NCBI RefSeq assembly: GCF_024346975.1
Contig: NZ_AP024885.1
Span: 1,984,001 to 2,048,000 of the forward strand
DNA length: 64,000 bases
Direction of reading: 5' to 3'
Source of the DNA: Vibrio neonatus
GTDB lineage: Bacteria > Pseudomonadota > Gammaproteobacteria > Enterobacterales > Vibrionaceae
A program made the position numbers and the translations under genes. The notes under the pieces were generated by a model. It was not told the origin of the DNA. It ran no database searches and was given only the letters and a program-made list of their open reading frames with translations. Shown in pieces: positions 39,286-48,808 of this stretch (positions are counted from its first letter, which is position 1; every line of letters starts with the position of its first letter).

Positions 39286-40062
39286 CTACTTAAGGTGATC
39301 CCATGAAATATTAGACAGCAAACGGCATTGGTCGCATTTAAAATGAAACATGTCATGCAAAGGCTCATCTAAGCGCCATTCACCACCACATTTAGGGCAT
39401 TTTCGTTGCTGCTCTTGCTGTAAGTTTTCTCCACCTACTCGATATAGATAGTAGTAGGTTGGGATCTTGGTAATGTATTCAATGCGGCCGCGCAAATCCC
39501 AACCACGACGATAAATATCACTGTCGATAGAGGTAAGCTCACGCAAAGCGGCAAATTCGGCCTTACAGCCACCCGCCATTTGCAATTCATCGCAGGCTTG
39601 CCATTCTGTTTGCCATTTTACTATGGATTTATGGTCGCCATTTAGCGTCGGAGGATTACGGTACAGCGGTATGGGCATAAAAGAGTCGCCACTGCGTAGC
39701 GGAGAACAGGTATGCACATAAGTGGTGTACAAAATTTGCCAGCTTGGCTGTTCATCTGGCGCTGTTTGCTCTGAGTTAAGATCTTGCCCTAGTACGCGGA
39801 TCTTCGGCGTTAACACGCCCGCTTCAGAAAGTTTAGCCAGTGAAAAACGCACAAAATCCGAATGATTTCTAGGGTGCAAACTGTCCTCTTCAGGGCAGAC
39901 ACAGCGCAGGCTAAAACTGGCGTCGTCCATAGCTAATGGAAATTCTCGACCTAGCACTTGTCCATTAAAGCGCAACGCTTCCATTAAGCCATTTATGGAT
40001 TTTTCTACTGCGGTGATCGTGGTGTTTTCAAAGCACTCAAACTGCATTTCACACACGAACAT
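39286..40062 (-). CDS. DUF2310 zinc-ribbon protein
   Basis: A 258-residue protein of the DUF2310 family, described as zinc-ribbon-containing and possibly nucleic-acid binding. The C-terminus has the ribbon: two CxxC pairs, CPKCGG and CDQC, about 18 residues apart. The rest is a soluble mixed domain (FVCEMQFECFE..., RRGWDLRGRIEYITKIPTYYYLY). Function is unknown. It starts one base after the syd stop codon, so it is probably co-transcribed with syd. Confidence 0.8.
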   Translation of the reverse strand: MFVCEMQFECFENTTITAVEKSINGLMEALRFNGQVLGREFPLAMDDASFSLRCVCPEEDSLHPRNHSDFVRFSLAKLSEAGVLTPKIRVLGQDLNSEQTAPDEQPSWQILYTTYVHTCSPLRSGDSFMPIPLYRNPPTLNGDHKSIVKWQTEWQACDELQMAGGCKAEFAALRELTSIDSDIYRRGWDLRGRIEYITKIPTYYYLYRVGGENLQQEQQRKCPKCGGEWRLDEPLHDMFHFKCDQCRLLSNISWDHLK

Positions 40063-40063
40063 A

Positions 40064-40612
40064 CTAAACCTCTACGTCCAATGCTGACAAAAACTCCACA
40101 AGATTGTCAGCCAGCACTTCTCGTTTGCTAGTACCTAACGTTTCCAAAACCACATTTCCGGTCAGGTTACAGATAGAGATAACATCCAGATCGGAGTCAA
40201 TGGCGGCAATAAAGATGGTGGGTTTAATTTTTAAACGGCGCTGAGTCACTAGATGCCCTAAGATATTTTCTTGCAGACGCACATAATCTTCATCACTCCA
40301 AACTTGCAGCAGCGTCAAAGGTTTACCTTGCCAACTCATCTCAAGATCGGCGCTGTAATAACTGCCATAAAACTCAGCAATACTTGGATGAAGCAGCAAC
40401 TCAATGCCCTGCTCTACATTACTAAGGTCGGCTTGCGGGTCTCGCAGTACGGGTTTCCAGTACACCACTTCCCCTGATTTTGTTTCTTCAATACAAGGAG
40501 AAGCTACCCCGACTAACTCAGCACTAGCGGGCAAAGTACCGTGCTCTTGCTCAAACGTTTTTAGATATTGTTGATGAATTGAGCTAAGTGTACTAGCGAT
40601 TGAATTTGACAT
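40064..40612 (-). CDS. syd: SecY-interacting protein Syd
   Basis: A peripheral inner-membrane protein that binds SecY and is proposed to proofread the SecYEG translocon. LVGVASPCIEETKSGEVVYWKPV, the TLLQVWSDEDYVRLQENILGH stretch, LVTQRRLKIKPT and SICNLTGNVV...ETLGT align with E. coli Syd (181 residues). The ATG at 40612 is chosen, giving 182 residues; the frame open to 40675 would run into the queF promoter region. It is divergent from queF, as in E. coli. Confidence 0.93.
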   Translation of the reverse strand: MSNSIASTLSSIHQQYLKTFEQEHGTLPASAELVGVASPCIEETKSGEVVYWKPVLRDPQADLSNVEQGIELLLHPSIAEFYGSYYSADLEMSWQGKPLTLLQVWSDEDYVRLQENILGHLVTQRRLKIKPTIFIAAIDSDLDVISICNLTGNVVLETLGTSKREVLADNLVEFLSALDVEV

Positions 40613-40698
40613 AAGTAACCCTACAAGCGTTCCGTTGATGACATCTAAGTATCTATTCAGTAAAATTCCCAACATTCTACTCTATAACGCAGTGTAAA

Positions 40699-41553
40699 AT
40701 GAGCAAATATTCAGACGCAAAAGAACTAGCCGGCCTAACTCTTGGACAAAAAACGCAATATTCGTCGTCCTATGACCCTAAACTATTGCAAGCCGTACCA
40801 AGAAGTTTGAACCGAGATGACCTGAAGCTTGGCGATACACTGCCGTTCAAAGGGCAAGACATTTGGACTCTTTACGAACTGTCTTGGTTAAATAACAATG
40901 GCTTACCGCAAGTAGCTGTTGGACATGTGGTGATTCCGGCAAACACGCCAAACCTCATTGAATCCAAATCTTTTAAGCTCTATCTCAATAGCTACAACCA
41001 AACCCAATTTGCGCATTGGGATGACGTTCAGGCGCTATTAATCAAAGATCTGTCAGCCTGCGCTGGCGGTGATGTTTCTGTCACTTTGAGTAAAGTTCAA
41101 GACTTCAAGCAACAGCCGATTGTCGATATGCAAGGCACTTGTATTGATGAGCAAGACATTACCATCACAGCCTATGAATTTAGCGCCGATTACTTAAAAG
41201 ACAGCGTAAGCGACGAGTTAGTGACAGAGACTTTACACAGCCACCTTCTAAAATCTAACTGCCTGATCACTAACCAACCGGATTGGGGTAGCGTTGAAAT
41301 TCGTTACACCGGCAAAAAAATCAACCGCGAAGCCCTGCTGCGTTACATTGTCTCTTTCAGAGAACACAATGAATTTCACGAACAGTGTGTTGAGCGTATT
41401 TTCACGGATATTACACTGCTGTGCCAACCTGAAGAACTGTCGGTTTATGCTCGCTATACTCGTCGCGGTGGATTAGATATCAATCCTTTCCGTACCAGTT
41501 TGCATAATGCAGATTCTTTACCTGACAACACTTTGCGCTTAGCGAGGCAATAA
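40699..41553 (+). CDS. queF: NADPH-dependent 7-cyano-7-deazaguanine reductase
   Basis: Reduces preQ0 to preQ1, a late step of queuosine synthesis for tRNA. It is the long (YqcD-type) form at 284 residues (E. coli 282), made of two tunnelling-fold halves. The catalytic cysteine lies in the [13 protein letters not shown] segment and the substrate-binding Glu in the [16 protein letters not shown] region. It is divergent from syd and followed closely by the TPR gene (four bases). No preQ1 riboswitch fits in the short leader. Confidence 0.95.
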   Translation: MSKYSDAKELAGLTLGQKTQYSSSYDPKLLQAVPRSLNRDDLKLGDTLPFKGQDIWTLYELSWLNNNGLPQVAVGHVVIPANTPNLIESKSFKLYLNSYNQTQFAHWDDVQALLIKDLSACAGGDVSVTLSKVQDFKQQPIVDMQGTCIDEQDITITAYEFSADYLKDSVSDELVTETLHSHLLKSNCLITNQPDWGSVEIRYTGKKINREALLRYIVSFREHNEFHEQCVERIFTDITLLCQPEELSVYARYTRRGGLDINPFRTSLHNADSLPDNTLRLARQ

Positions 41554-41556
41554 AAC

Positions 41557-43863
41557 ATGCTTCGTTTACTCAGGTTTATTCCGCTTTCATTAGTTGTATT
41601 TACGGTACTGGCGTTTTCAGTCCCGGTCACAGCACATGAATCGAGCATTTACACACCAAAGACTCTGCTCGATGCTCGACGATTGGTGAAAGTCACTCCT
41701 TTGCAATCAAAAAACAAAGCAAAGATGTTCCTGAGTGAACTCAATAATCCAAACTATGAAGAGAACTTCTCAACCAATGGCGTAGAACGAAAAGTCACGC
41801 CACTGGCCAAAGCAAGTAATCAAATCCATGCCTATCAAACCATAGGTATTGCTGATTATATTCTGGGAAATTACCGCTCTTCTCTGACTAGCTTAGATCA
41901 AAGTATTGCCATCTCGACCACCAAGCATTTATTCGTTCCAGAAATTGAGTCCAAGATATTGCGAGTCAGCCTTTTGTGGAAAATGACTGGCGATTTACGC
42001 AAAGTTGAAGAGCCATTAAAGAGGGTTGAAGAAAAGCTCAACTCTTTACATATTAAACATGAAGAAAAACTGCGACTGGAATACTGGCTAAGCCTTGCTC
42101 ACGCCAAAATATACTCAGATTTAGGTAAAAACGAGCAAGCAGAAACCAGCTATCTTTTTGCCAAAGACTATGCGCAAAACCATGGCACTTATGAAGATCG
42201 TCTAGAGGCGAGTTTGCGTTTAGGTAAACACTACCTAAAAGCCCACCATTTTAACTTGGCATTAAAAGAGCTGATAGAAAGCTACTGGGTCGCTATTGGC
42301 AAAGATGACGCTCAATATATTGCCCGTGCTAATCACCTATTGGCCGACCTATATTTGCAGTGCCAAATTTATGATAAAGCCCAAGAGCACCTTTCTCAGG
42401 CCGCCAGTTATTATGGTCACTATGAAAAATCCCCTATGTTTGCCACCGTATTACAAAAACTGGCAGACGTGTATTTTATTCAGGGACGCTATAACCTTGC
42501 ACTGGTGCATTACTTTAATGTGCTGGACTTAGAACTTGCCGAAAAAGACATCAGCAAAATCATTGATCTGCGATTAAAACTGACTGAAACTTATCTCAAT
42601 TTATACAATTTCACTTTGGCAAAACGCTATCTCAATCGCGCAAGTGATCTACTTGAATATACGGATATTAAAGTCCCTAAAGTCAGGGCCATATTATTAA
42701 CCGCCAAGCTAGATTTTCTGCAAAAACACCCTGAACAAGCAGAACATCAAGCTAAATACGCCTTACAACAAGCGAAAGCACTTGATAACAGTGATATTCA
42801 ACTGCAAACACTGTCACTGCTTCATCAAATTACTAAATCAACAGGTAACACCAAAGATTCATTAAATTACCTTGAAGAGTACAACCGACTAACAGCAATA
42901 AATCTGCAAGATAAAGAAGATCAATTAAGCCAGAGCTTTCTTAACCAAATTACCTCTATCGAGCAGTCGTTACACTATCAAGATCAAGTGCATGAATTTA
43001 ATAACTTGAACACAGAGTTTAATCAAACCAAGACATTAACTTTGGCTTTGGCTGTCTCGTGTATCGTTTTATTCTTCTTATTTGTCTTTAATTCGCGTCG
43101 ATTAAGTCGTAAACATAAGTTGATTACTGAACTCAATAAAGAGCTGTATACCCACCCTCGTTCCGGTTTAAGAAACATGAGAATGTTAAGCAGAAAACTG
43201 CCCGATTCTTTAAACCGCTCAACCACCAATTACGAACAATGGCGTTTTGGACAGCTAATAGACGAACCACTAAATGATCGCTTAAAGTTTGCTTTGATTG
43301 ATATACCTATGCTGTCGGATATTTACACTAAGCATGGCTATAAAGCGGGGCGTAACGAAGAAAAAGCCTTTGGTGAGCACATTGCGAGTTTGATTCCAGA
43401 AGAAGCACGTCTGTACCACCTATCCGACCGTTCATTTTTATACATTGAACCAAACCCTGAAAAACTGCATCAACCTAAACGACTGTTTGAGCAATTTAAA
43501 AATATTATTGATAGCTTTGAAAGTGACTTTGCAGTAGATCGAGTATTTAGCATCAGTATTGCCGACTATCCGTTTTTGCCCCGCGCTTACACCGCCATCA
43601 ATGATGAAGATCTGATTGATCTATTATTACTGGCCTCAGACATCAGCAATACTTTAGTTAGATACGAGCAGCAAAGCCAATGGGTCTCTTTTGTAGCGAT
43701 ACCTTTAGCGCCAGCGGCCTGCTTTGCCCAAGATGACATGCGCCGCTCTAGCCTTAACGCTATTCAAAAAGGCATGATTAAGGTGCACACCTCTGGCTCC
43801 GAAGAAAACCTTGCCACTGTATTGAGTGAATTACCTAAGCATGAACAAAGCGAAGATGAATAG
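41557..43863 (+). CDS. TPR-repeat membrane protein with degenerate GGDEF domain (CdgG-like)
   Basis: A 768-residue protein with a signal peptide (1-26), a periplasmic TPR-type helical region (about 85-445), a coiled coil, one TM helix (about 492-511) and a cytoplasmic GGDEF-like domain (about 530-735). The domain start is recognisable (HPRSGLRNMRML), but the GGDEF site is replaced by LSDRS (622-626). The RxxD inhibitory site is also missing at the expected place. Cyclic-di-GMP synthesis is therefore unlikely. The position after queF matches V. cholerae VC0900, which from memory is called CdgG, a non-catalytic GGDEF protein affecting biofilm. It starts four bases after queF. Confidence 0.82.
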   Translation: MLRLLRFIPLSLVVFTVLAFSVPVTAHESSIYTPKTLLDARRLVKVTPLQSKNKAKMFLSELNNPNYEENFSTNGVERKVTPLAKASNQIHAYQTIGIADYILGNYRSSLTSLDQSIAISTTKHLFVPEIESKILRVSLLWKMTGDLRKVEEPLKRVEEKLNSLHIKHEEKLRLEYWLSLAHAKIYSDLGKNEQAETSYLFAKDYAQNHGTYEDRLEASLRLGKHYLKAHHFNLALKELIESYWVAIGKDDAQYIARANHLLADLYLQCQIYDKAQEHLSQAASYYGHYEKSPMFATVLQKLADVYFIQGRYNLALVHYFNVLDLELAEKDISKIIDLRLKLTETYLNLYNFTLAKRYLNRASDLLEYTDIKVPKVRAILLTAKLDFLQKHPEQAEHQAKYALQQAKALDNSDIQLQTLSLLHQITKSTGNTKDSLNYLEEYNRLTAINLQDKEDQLSQSFLNQITSIEQSLHYQDQVHEFNNLNTEFNQTKTLTLALAVSCIVLFFLFVFNSRRLSRKHKLITELNKELYTHPRSGLRNMRMLSRKLPDSLNRSTTNYEQWRFGQLIDEPLNDRLKFALIDIPMLSDIYTKHGYKAGRNEEKAFGEHIASLIPEEARLYHLSDRSFLYIEPNPEKLHQPKRLFEQFKNIIDSFESDFAVDRVFSISIADYPFLPRAYTAINDEDLIDLLLLASDISNTLVRYEQQSQWVSFVAIPLAPAACFAQDDMRRSSLNAIQKGMIKVHTSGSEENLATVLSELPKHEQSEDE

Positions 43864-44126
43864 AAATCAATCTAAATGATTCATTCTATTAGTCTTTATC
43901 ATTGCTATTGTGCGTAAGGTATCTAGTATAAAGATTAGGTTGCGTGTCAATATTTGAAACCAATGCCCATGTGACTACGTATTAATTGGGAGCTTTCTTT
44001 GTAAGCTCGTCGCTGACCTAAGCTACATTGCGAAATCATGCTACATAAAAGTATCGCTACTGCATAAAAGCATCAGCTATATCAAAGCCATGTGGTAGAG
44101 GTCAGTACCATGCATAAGGAGCCGTT
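43864..44126. other. Intergenic region upstream of ppnN with an imperfect direct repeat
   Basis: No gene is visible. An imperfect tandem repeat, GCTACATAAAAGTATC (44039-44054 area) and GCTACTGCATAAAAGCATC (44056-44074 area), lies 55-90 bases before ppnN. A strong AAGGAGCCG ribosome site precedes the ppnN ATG. The repeat may be a regulatory or promoter element. Confidence 0.4.
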
Positions 44127-45488
44127 ATGATAACAACGATTAACCCTGTCGGAAGTATGGATCTTCTTTCTCAACTCGAAGTTGAGCGTCTCAAAAAAAC
44201 CGCTTCTAGCGAGCTATATACCCTGTATCGAAACTGTACTCTAGCTGTGCTTAATTCTGGTAGTCATACTGACGATAGTAAAAAATTACTGGAACAATAT
44301 CAGTCATTTGACGTCAACGTATTGCGCCGTGAGCGCGGCATTAAATTAGAGCTCAACAATGCTCCAGAAGAAGCTTTTGTCGATGGCACCATCATCAAAG
44401 GGATTCAAGAGCACTTATTTTCGGTGCTGCGTGACATCGTGTTTGTGCACATGAATATGGCGCAAAACACCAGCTTAGATCTTGCCAACCCCGTACATGT
44501 TACCAACTTGGTATTCGGCATCTTACGTAACGCCAAAGTGTTAATTCCCGGTATCGAACCCAACCTAATTGTGTGCTGGGGTGGACACTCAATTAACGAA
44601 ACCGAATATCAATACACTCGCCTTGTAGGGCATGAACTGGGTTTAAGAGAGCTGGATATTTGCACCGGTTGCGGGCCGGGGGCAATGGAAGGGCCAATGA
44701 AAGGCGCCGCCATTGGTCATGCAAAGCAAAGACACAAACAAACTCGTTATATTGGCTTAACGGAACCATCAATTATTGCCGCTGAGCCGCCAAACCCAAT
44801 CGTAAACCAGCTGATCATTATGCCGGATATTGAAAAACGTCTGGAAGCCTTTATACGTATTGCGCACGGCATCGTAATTTTCCCTGGAGGCCCGGGCACA
44901 GCCGAAGAGCTGCTGTATGCGTTAGGGATCATGATGCACCCTAAAAACAGAGATCAGCCGCTGCCTATCGTATTAACTGGCCCTAAAGAGAGTGAAGATT
45001 ACTTCCGCTCTATTGATCAGTTTATCCACGATACCTTGGGTGAAGAAGCGCAAAAATATTACGAGATAGTGATTGATGATCCAGCCAAAGCAGCGCGCAT
45101 CGTTAAAAGTGCCATGCCAAAAGTAAAACAGCATCGCAAACAAAACGAAGATGCATATAGCTACAACTGGTCTTTACACATTGAGCCAGAGTTTCAAATG
45201 CCTTTTGATCCAACTCATGAAAACATGCACAACCTCGATCTGCATATGGATCAAGCGCCTGAAAGTTTAGCCGCCAATCTACGTAAAGCTTTTTCTGGAA
45301 TTGTTGCGGGCAACGTTAAAGCAGAAGGCATCCTAGAGATTGAAAAGAAAGGGCCGTTTATTATCGATGGCGATAAAGAGCTAATGAAGAAGATGGATAC
45401 CTTACTTGGTGATTTTGTCAAACAGCAGCGCATGAAGCTGCCCGGTTCAAAATATACCCCTTGTTATCAAGTGCAAACCTCGGACTAA
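44127..45488 (+). CDS. ppnN: Nucleotide 5'-monophosphate nucleosidase PpnN (YgdH)
   Basis: Cleaves purine and pyrimidine nucleoside monophosphates to base and ribose 5-phosphate; in E. coli it is activated by (p)ppGpp. It has 453 residues (E. coli 454). The central LOG-type Rossmann domain has [16 protein letters not shown] and the [15 protein letters not shown] motif that carries the catalytic region. An N-terminal domain ([13 protein letters not shown]) and a C-terminal domain flank it. The ATG has a strong ribosome site and the gene has its own terminator. Confidence 0.95.
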   Translation: MITTINPVGSMDLLSQLEVERLKKTASSELYTLYRNCTLAVLNSGSHTDDSKKLLEQYQSFDVNVLRRERGIKLELNNAPEEAFVDGTIIKGIQEHLFSVLRDIVFVHMNMAQNTSLDLANPVHVTNLVFGILRNAKVLIPGIEPNLIVCWGGHSINETEYQYTRLVGHELGLRELDICTGCGPGAMEGPMKGAAIGHAKQRHKQTRYIGLTEPSIIAAEPPNPIVNQLIIMPDIEKRLEAFIRIAHGIVIFPGGPGTAEELLYALGIMMHPKNRDQPLPIVLTGPKESEDYFRSIDQFIHDTLGEEAQKYYEIVIDDPAKAARIVKSAMPKVKQHRKQNEDAYSYNWSLHIEPEFQMPFDPTHENMHNLDLHMDQAPESLAANLRKAFSGIVAGNVKAEGILEIEKKGPFIIDGDKELMKKMDTLLGDFVKQQRMKLPGSKYTPCYQVQTSD

Positions 45489-45536
45489 CTCCTTCTGGGT
45501 TATTTAACATTAAACAGTTAAGGCAGTTTTCGATAC

Positions 45537-45561
45537 AATAGGGCTACGGCCCTATTTTTTT
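45537..45561 (+). terminator. Intrinsic terminator of ppnN
   Basis: AATAGGGC (45537-45544) and GCCCTATT (45549-45556) form an eight-base stem, followed by a run of T to 45561. The xni start codon lies only ten bases beyond it. Confidence 0.85.
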
Positions 45562-45570
45562 ACTGATTTT

Positions 45571-46341
45571 ATGTCTATACACCTGGTTATCATTGATGCA
45601 CTGAACCTCATTCGCAGAGTACACTCAGCACAACCTGATGAAACGGATATCCAACGGACAATAGACACCACCTCTCGCACGCTCAAACGCATCCTAAGCG
45701 AAACAGAGCCCACTCATATCATTGCGGTATTTGATCACCACCAGCAGGTGCGTGGCTGGCGAGAAGAGCGCTTTCCTGAATACAAGCAAAATCGTAAACC
45801 TATGCCAGAGCCGTTGGCTTTAGGCTTAGATGCCATTCAACAAGCATGGTGGGAGTTGGGGATTGACTCTTTACTCTCCGATGGTGATGAAGCTGATGAC
45901 TTAGTTGCAACCCTAGCGGTTAAAGTGGCAAACCAACAACATCAAGTCACGATAATTTCTACCGATAAAGGCTATTGCCAACTGTTATCCCCTTCGCTGC
46001 GCATCCGCGATTACTTCCAGCATCGCTGGCTCGATCAAGCTTTTGTCGAAAAAGAATTTGCAGTTAAGGTGGCACAGTTAAGTGACTACTGGGGACTGAC
46101 TGGCATTAGTGGTACAGGTTTAAGTGGCATTGCTGGCATTGGCCCTAAAGCGGCGCGGGAAATTTTGGCTAATCACGAGACCTTAGAGCAAGCCTTTGCG
46201 GATGACGAACTGCCAGAAAAGTACAAAAAGAAAATAGCAGGAAATGAACAGCATGCGCTGTTATGCCGAGAATTGGCTTCGTTAAAAACAGACCTAGAGC
46301 TAGGCTTTAACTTACAAGATTTACGCTGGACTAAACCGTAG
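45571..46341 (+). CDS. xni: Flap endonuclease Xni (exonuclease IX)
   Basis: A 256-residue homologue of the 5'-nuclease domain of DNA polymerase I. It acts on flaps and 5' overhangs. Acidic metal ligands are seen at LVIIDALNLI, IAVFDHHQQVRGWREERFP-YK and SDGDEADDLVATLA. A helix-hairpin-helix is at GLSGIAGIGPKAAREIL. Like E. coli Xni, it is a stand-alone nuclease without polymerase. It follows the ppnN terminator directly, so some read-through or a promoter inside ppnN is likely. Confidence 0.94.
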   Translation: MSIHLVIIDALNLIRRVHSAQPDETDIQRTIDTTSRTLKRILSETEPTHIIAVFDHHQQVRGWREERFPEYKQNRKPMPEPLALGLDAIQQAWWELGIDSLLSDGDEADDLVATLAVKVANQQHQVTIISTDKGYCQLLSPSLRIRDYFQHRWLDQAFVEKEFAVKVAQLSDYWGLTGISGTGLSGIAGIGPKAAREILANHETLEQAFADDELPEKYKKKIAGNEQHALLCRELASLKTDLELGFNLQDLRWTKP

Positions 46342-46410
46342 ACACTGCCCATACAGCAGGTCTACGATTTTATCGTTTATACCGCTAAATTGATTACTAA
46401 CCTAAATCGA

Positions 46411-47499
46411 TTACCAACCTAAATTGGTATGCGATTGCACATGTACCGTGATCTCTTCACGGTCATGATATAGGTGCTTAGCTTGCAGGGTAAACTTGAT
46501 GCCATTTTCTTTTAAGAACACTTTCAAGTTTTCAATATCACCCAATACTTCATCATAACGGCCTTTCATTGGCAGTTTTAAGTTGAAGATCGCTTCTTTA
46601 CACCAACCTTGAATAATCCACTCACCCATTAATTGCGCGACGCGAGACGGTTTTTCAATCATGTCACACACCAGCCAAGTGACGTTTTTACGTGGTGGCT
46701 CAAACTTAAAGCCATCCGCTTGATGGTGTTTCACCTGACCGGTATCCATTAAGCTTTGCGCCATCATGCCGTTATCAATGGCATGGACAAACATAGAACG
46801 CTTCACTAGCTGATAAGTCCAACCGCCAGGACAAGCACCCAAATCCACCGCCCACATGCCAGAAGCCAATCTTTCATCCCATTCATTTTTAGGGATAAAG
46901 ACATGAAACGCCTCTTCAAGTTTCAGTGTTGAGCGACTTGGTGCATCCGCTGGGAATTTCAAACGAGGAATGCCCATAAAGAACTGAGAGTTATTGTTTG
47001 GATAAGAGTACCCAACGTAACACTTACCCGGTTCAACAAAGCACAAGTGCATTACCGGCTTCTTCAAGTTGTCTTTTTTGTACAGCAGCCCTTTACCACG
47101 CATCGCTTGACGCAATGGCACGGTAAACTTACGACAGAACTTCAATAGCTCTTTCGCTTCATTGGTATCAGGCGTTTCTACTCGCAGGTCACCACAAGTT
47201 GGCACACCTTGCTGTTGCGCCAGCGCATCTAAGATAGGTGAAATGCGATCGGATTCAGGCAGTTCTTCCAAGCTTGCTGCTACAGCAAACATTTGGCGAG
47301 CAAAAATCAATGTTTTAAAATCAATCTCACGAACCAGACGATTGGCATCGCCTTCTGTATAACATTCAAATAAAACATAACCACTGTTACGTTTTACACG
47401 TGGAAAGCCAAACACTTCAATGTTGTTTGCCTTATCTTGAATCTCACCAGCACAATCTTTTTCAAAACCTGCACGACAATACAAAATAACCTGTTTCAA
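46411..47499 (-). CDS. rlmM: 23S rRNA 2'-O-ribose C2498 methyltransferase
   Basis: Methylates the ribose of C2498 in the peptidyl-transferase centre of 23S rRNA. An N-terminal THUMP-like domain ([14 protein letters not shown]...) is followed by a Rossmann methyltransferase core. The SAM site is [17 protein letters not shown], and [11 protein letters not shown] carries a catalytic Lys. I place the start at a TTG (47499) with a CGAGGT ribosome site, matching the family N-terminus. An ATG six codons upstream (47517) has no clear ribosome site but cannot be excluded. About 362 residues. Confidence 0.94.
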   Translation of the reverse strand: MKQVILYCRAGFEKDCAGEIQDKANNIEVFGFPRVKRNSGYVLFECYTEGDANRLVREIDFKTLIFARQMFAVAASLEELPESDRISPILDALAQQQGVPTCGDLRVETPDTNEAKELLKFCRKFTVPLRQAMRGKGLLYKKDNLKKPVMHLCFVEPGKCYVGYSYPNNNSQFFMGIPRLKFPADAPSRSTLKLEEAFHVFIPKNEWDERLASGMWAVDLGACPGGWTYQLVKRSMFVHAIDNGMMAQSLMDTGQVKHHQADGFKFEPPRKNVTWLVCDMIEKPSRVAQLMGEWIIQGWCKEAIFNLKLPMKGRYDEVLGDIENLKVFLKENGIKFTLQAKHLYHDREEITVHVQSHTNLGW

Positions 47500-47561
47500 G
47501 TTAAACCTCGTTTTCATGCGCTGAATTACTTCAACGCGCGACGCATATGCGTCAAAATAAA

Positions 47562-48473
47562 TTAGTGTGAACCAATAGAAGGATCGCCTTCACTGGCCGC
47601 AATGCTGAGCATCCAGTCTCTAAATGTCGCAATACGCCCCACATCAGCTTGCTTCTCATGGCAAACCACGTAAAACGCATTTTTGCTGACTAACACCTCA
47701 TCAAATGGGCTGATTAAGCGCCCCGCTTCAATATCCGGCTGTGCCAATACGTTATTGCCTAACGCAATGCCCTGCCCATGAACCGCAGCTTGCAACACCA
47801 TGGTCGAATGGCTAAATATAGGCCCGTAGTTAACGTTAATCGTATTTAACTGATGCTCTCTAACGAACTGCTTCCAATCTTTACGTGAAGTATCATGTAG
47901 CAACACATGCGAACTAAGATCGCTTAATGAATTCAGTGGCTTATGACCATCCAATAAACTAGGCGCGCACACCGGAACTAAATACTCTTGATAAAGCTTG
48001 TCGGCGCGTAATCCCGGCCAGTTGCCTCGGCCATAATAAATCGCCACGTCAACGTCGTCAGTTAACGAGCCTTCATCCATATCCACCGCTTTGATTCGCA
48101 CGTCGATATCGGGCTCTTGGGCATTAAAGTCTGCCAATCGAGGTACTAGCCATTGAATTGCAAAACTCGGTTGCAAGCTAATGGTCAAAGAACCTTTCTC
48201 ACTGCGCTCCAATACTTTATCGGTCGCCTCAGATAATGAGGTAAAGATATCTTTAATATCTAAAAAGTAGCTCTGCCCTTCCTCTGTGAGTAACAAAGAG
48301 CGATTGCGTCTTCTAAACAGCTTTAGCCCTAAAAACTCTTCCAGTGCTTTAACCTGATGACTCACTGCAGCTTGGGTTACAAACAGTTCTTCAGCCGCGC
48401 GAGTAAAGCTTAAATGCCTAGCAGCAGCTTCAAAAACCTTCAATGATTTTAATGGGGGTAATCGTCTTGCCAT
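47562..48473 (-). CDS. gcvA: Glycine cleavage system LysR-type regulator GcvA
   Basis: LysR-type regulator of the glycine cleavage genes and, in E. coli, of the small RNA gene gcvB. It has 303 residues and is closely similar to E. coli GcvA along its length, for instance [19 protein letters not shown] in the helix-turn-helix, [21 protein letters not shown] and [20 protein letters not shown] in the effector domain. The GcvB-type small RNA is encoded divergently just upstream. A CTAAT motif, the core reported for GcvA sites, lies on the minus strand at 48489-48493. Confidence 0.95.
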   Translation of the reverse strand: MARRLPPLKSLKVFEAAARHLSFTRAAEELFVTQAAVSHQVKALEEFLGLKLFRRRNRSLLLTEEGQSYFLDIKDIFTSLSEATDKVLERSEKGSLTISLQPSFAIQWLVPRLADFNAQEPDIDVRIKAVDMDEGSLTDDVDVAIYYGRGNWPGLRADKLYQEYLVPVCAPSLLDGHKPLNSLSDLSSHVLLHDTSRKDWKQFVREHQLNTINVNYGPIFSHSTMVLQAAVHGQGIALGNNVLAQPDIEAGRLISPFDEVLVSKNAFYVVCHEKQADVGRIATFRDWMLSIAASEGDPSIGSH

Positions 48474-48525
48474 GCACTCTTATCTAGCATTAGTTTTTCT
48501 TATGTGAAACATTATAAATTGTCCG

Positions 48526-48554
48526 TTGCTCAACAGCCAGAGAAAATCTATATT
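48526..48554 (+). promoter_or_regulatory. Probable gcvB promoter
   Basis: TTGCTC (48526-48531) and TATATT (48549-48554) with a 17-base spacer fit sigma-70 consensus. They would start transcription near 48561, just before the first predicted stem of the RNA. Confidence 0.55.
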
Positions 48555-48560
48555 GCGTCC

Positions 48561-48737
48561 CAAGCGATAGGGTCTAAACGGCATGCCTTTGGCATGGATC
48601 CGATTCGCAATGTTGTGTTTGTGAGCTCACTTTGAGCACGGTAGTCTCTACCACTGCTTTGGATATACCCCAAAGCAAAATCTATTTAATGAACTTGTCT
48701 GTCATTTTAACACCGCTCTTTTGAGCGGTGTTTTTTT
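48561..48737 (+). ncRNA. gcvB: GcvB-type Hfq-dependent small RNA
   Basis: This 335-base gap holds no protein gene but has the features of GcvB, which represses amino-acid and peptide transport mRNAs. A 5' stem (about 48564-48608) nests GCGA/TCGC, GGGTC/GATCC and CATGCC/GGCATG. A single-stranded G/U-rich stretch (CAATGTTGTGTTTGTGA, 48608-48624) matches the R1 pairing region. Then come GGTAGTCTCTACC, a GCTTTGG/CCAAAGC stem (48656-48676), the TTGTCTGTCATT segment shared with E. coli GcvB, and a terminator ACACCGCTC/GAGCGGTGT with seven T. It is divergent from gcvA, as in E. coli. The 5' end is inferred; length about 177. Confidence 0.85.
48709..48737 (+). terminator. Rho-independent terminator of gcvB
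   Basis: AACACCGCTC (48709-48718) and GAGCGGTGTT (48723-48732), with a TTTT loop and a following T-run. Such a terminator also provides the 3' Hfq-binding tail. Confidence 0.88.
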
Positions 48738-48744
48738 ATGTGTG

Positions 48745-48787
48745 CAAAAAATAAGGCCGAAGCCAGCTAGTTGGCTGACTCCGACCC
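48745..48787 (-). terminator. Intrinsic terminator of thiI
   Basis: On the minus strand GGTCGGAGTCAGC pairs with GCTGGCTTCGGCC (13 pairs including G-U), followed by TTATTTTTT. It lies between thiI and gcvB. Confidence 0.78.
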
Positions 48788-48808
48788 TACAATGTTCCAT
48801 CCCTTTAA

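Noticed and set aside
40613..40698. preQ1 riboswitch before queF
   Set aside because: The syd-queF gap is only 86 bases and shared by two promoters, with no visible pseudoknot-type motif.
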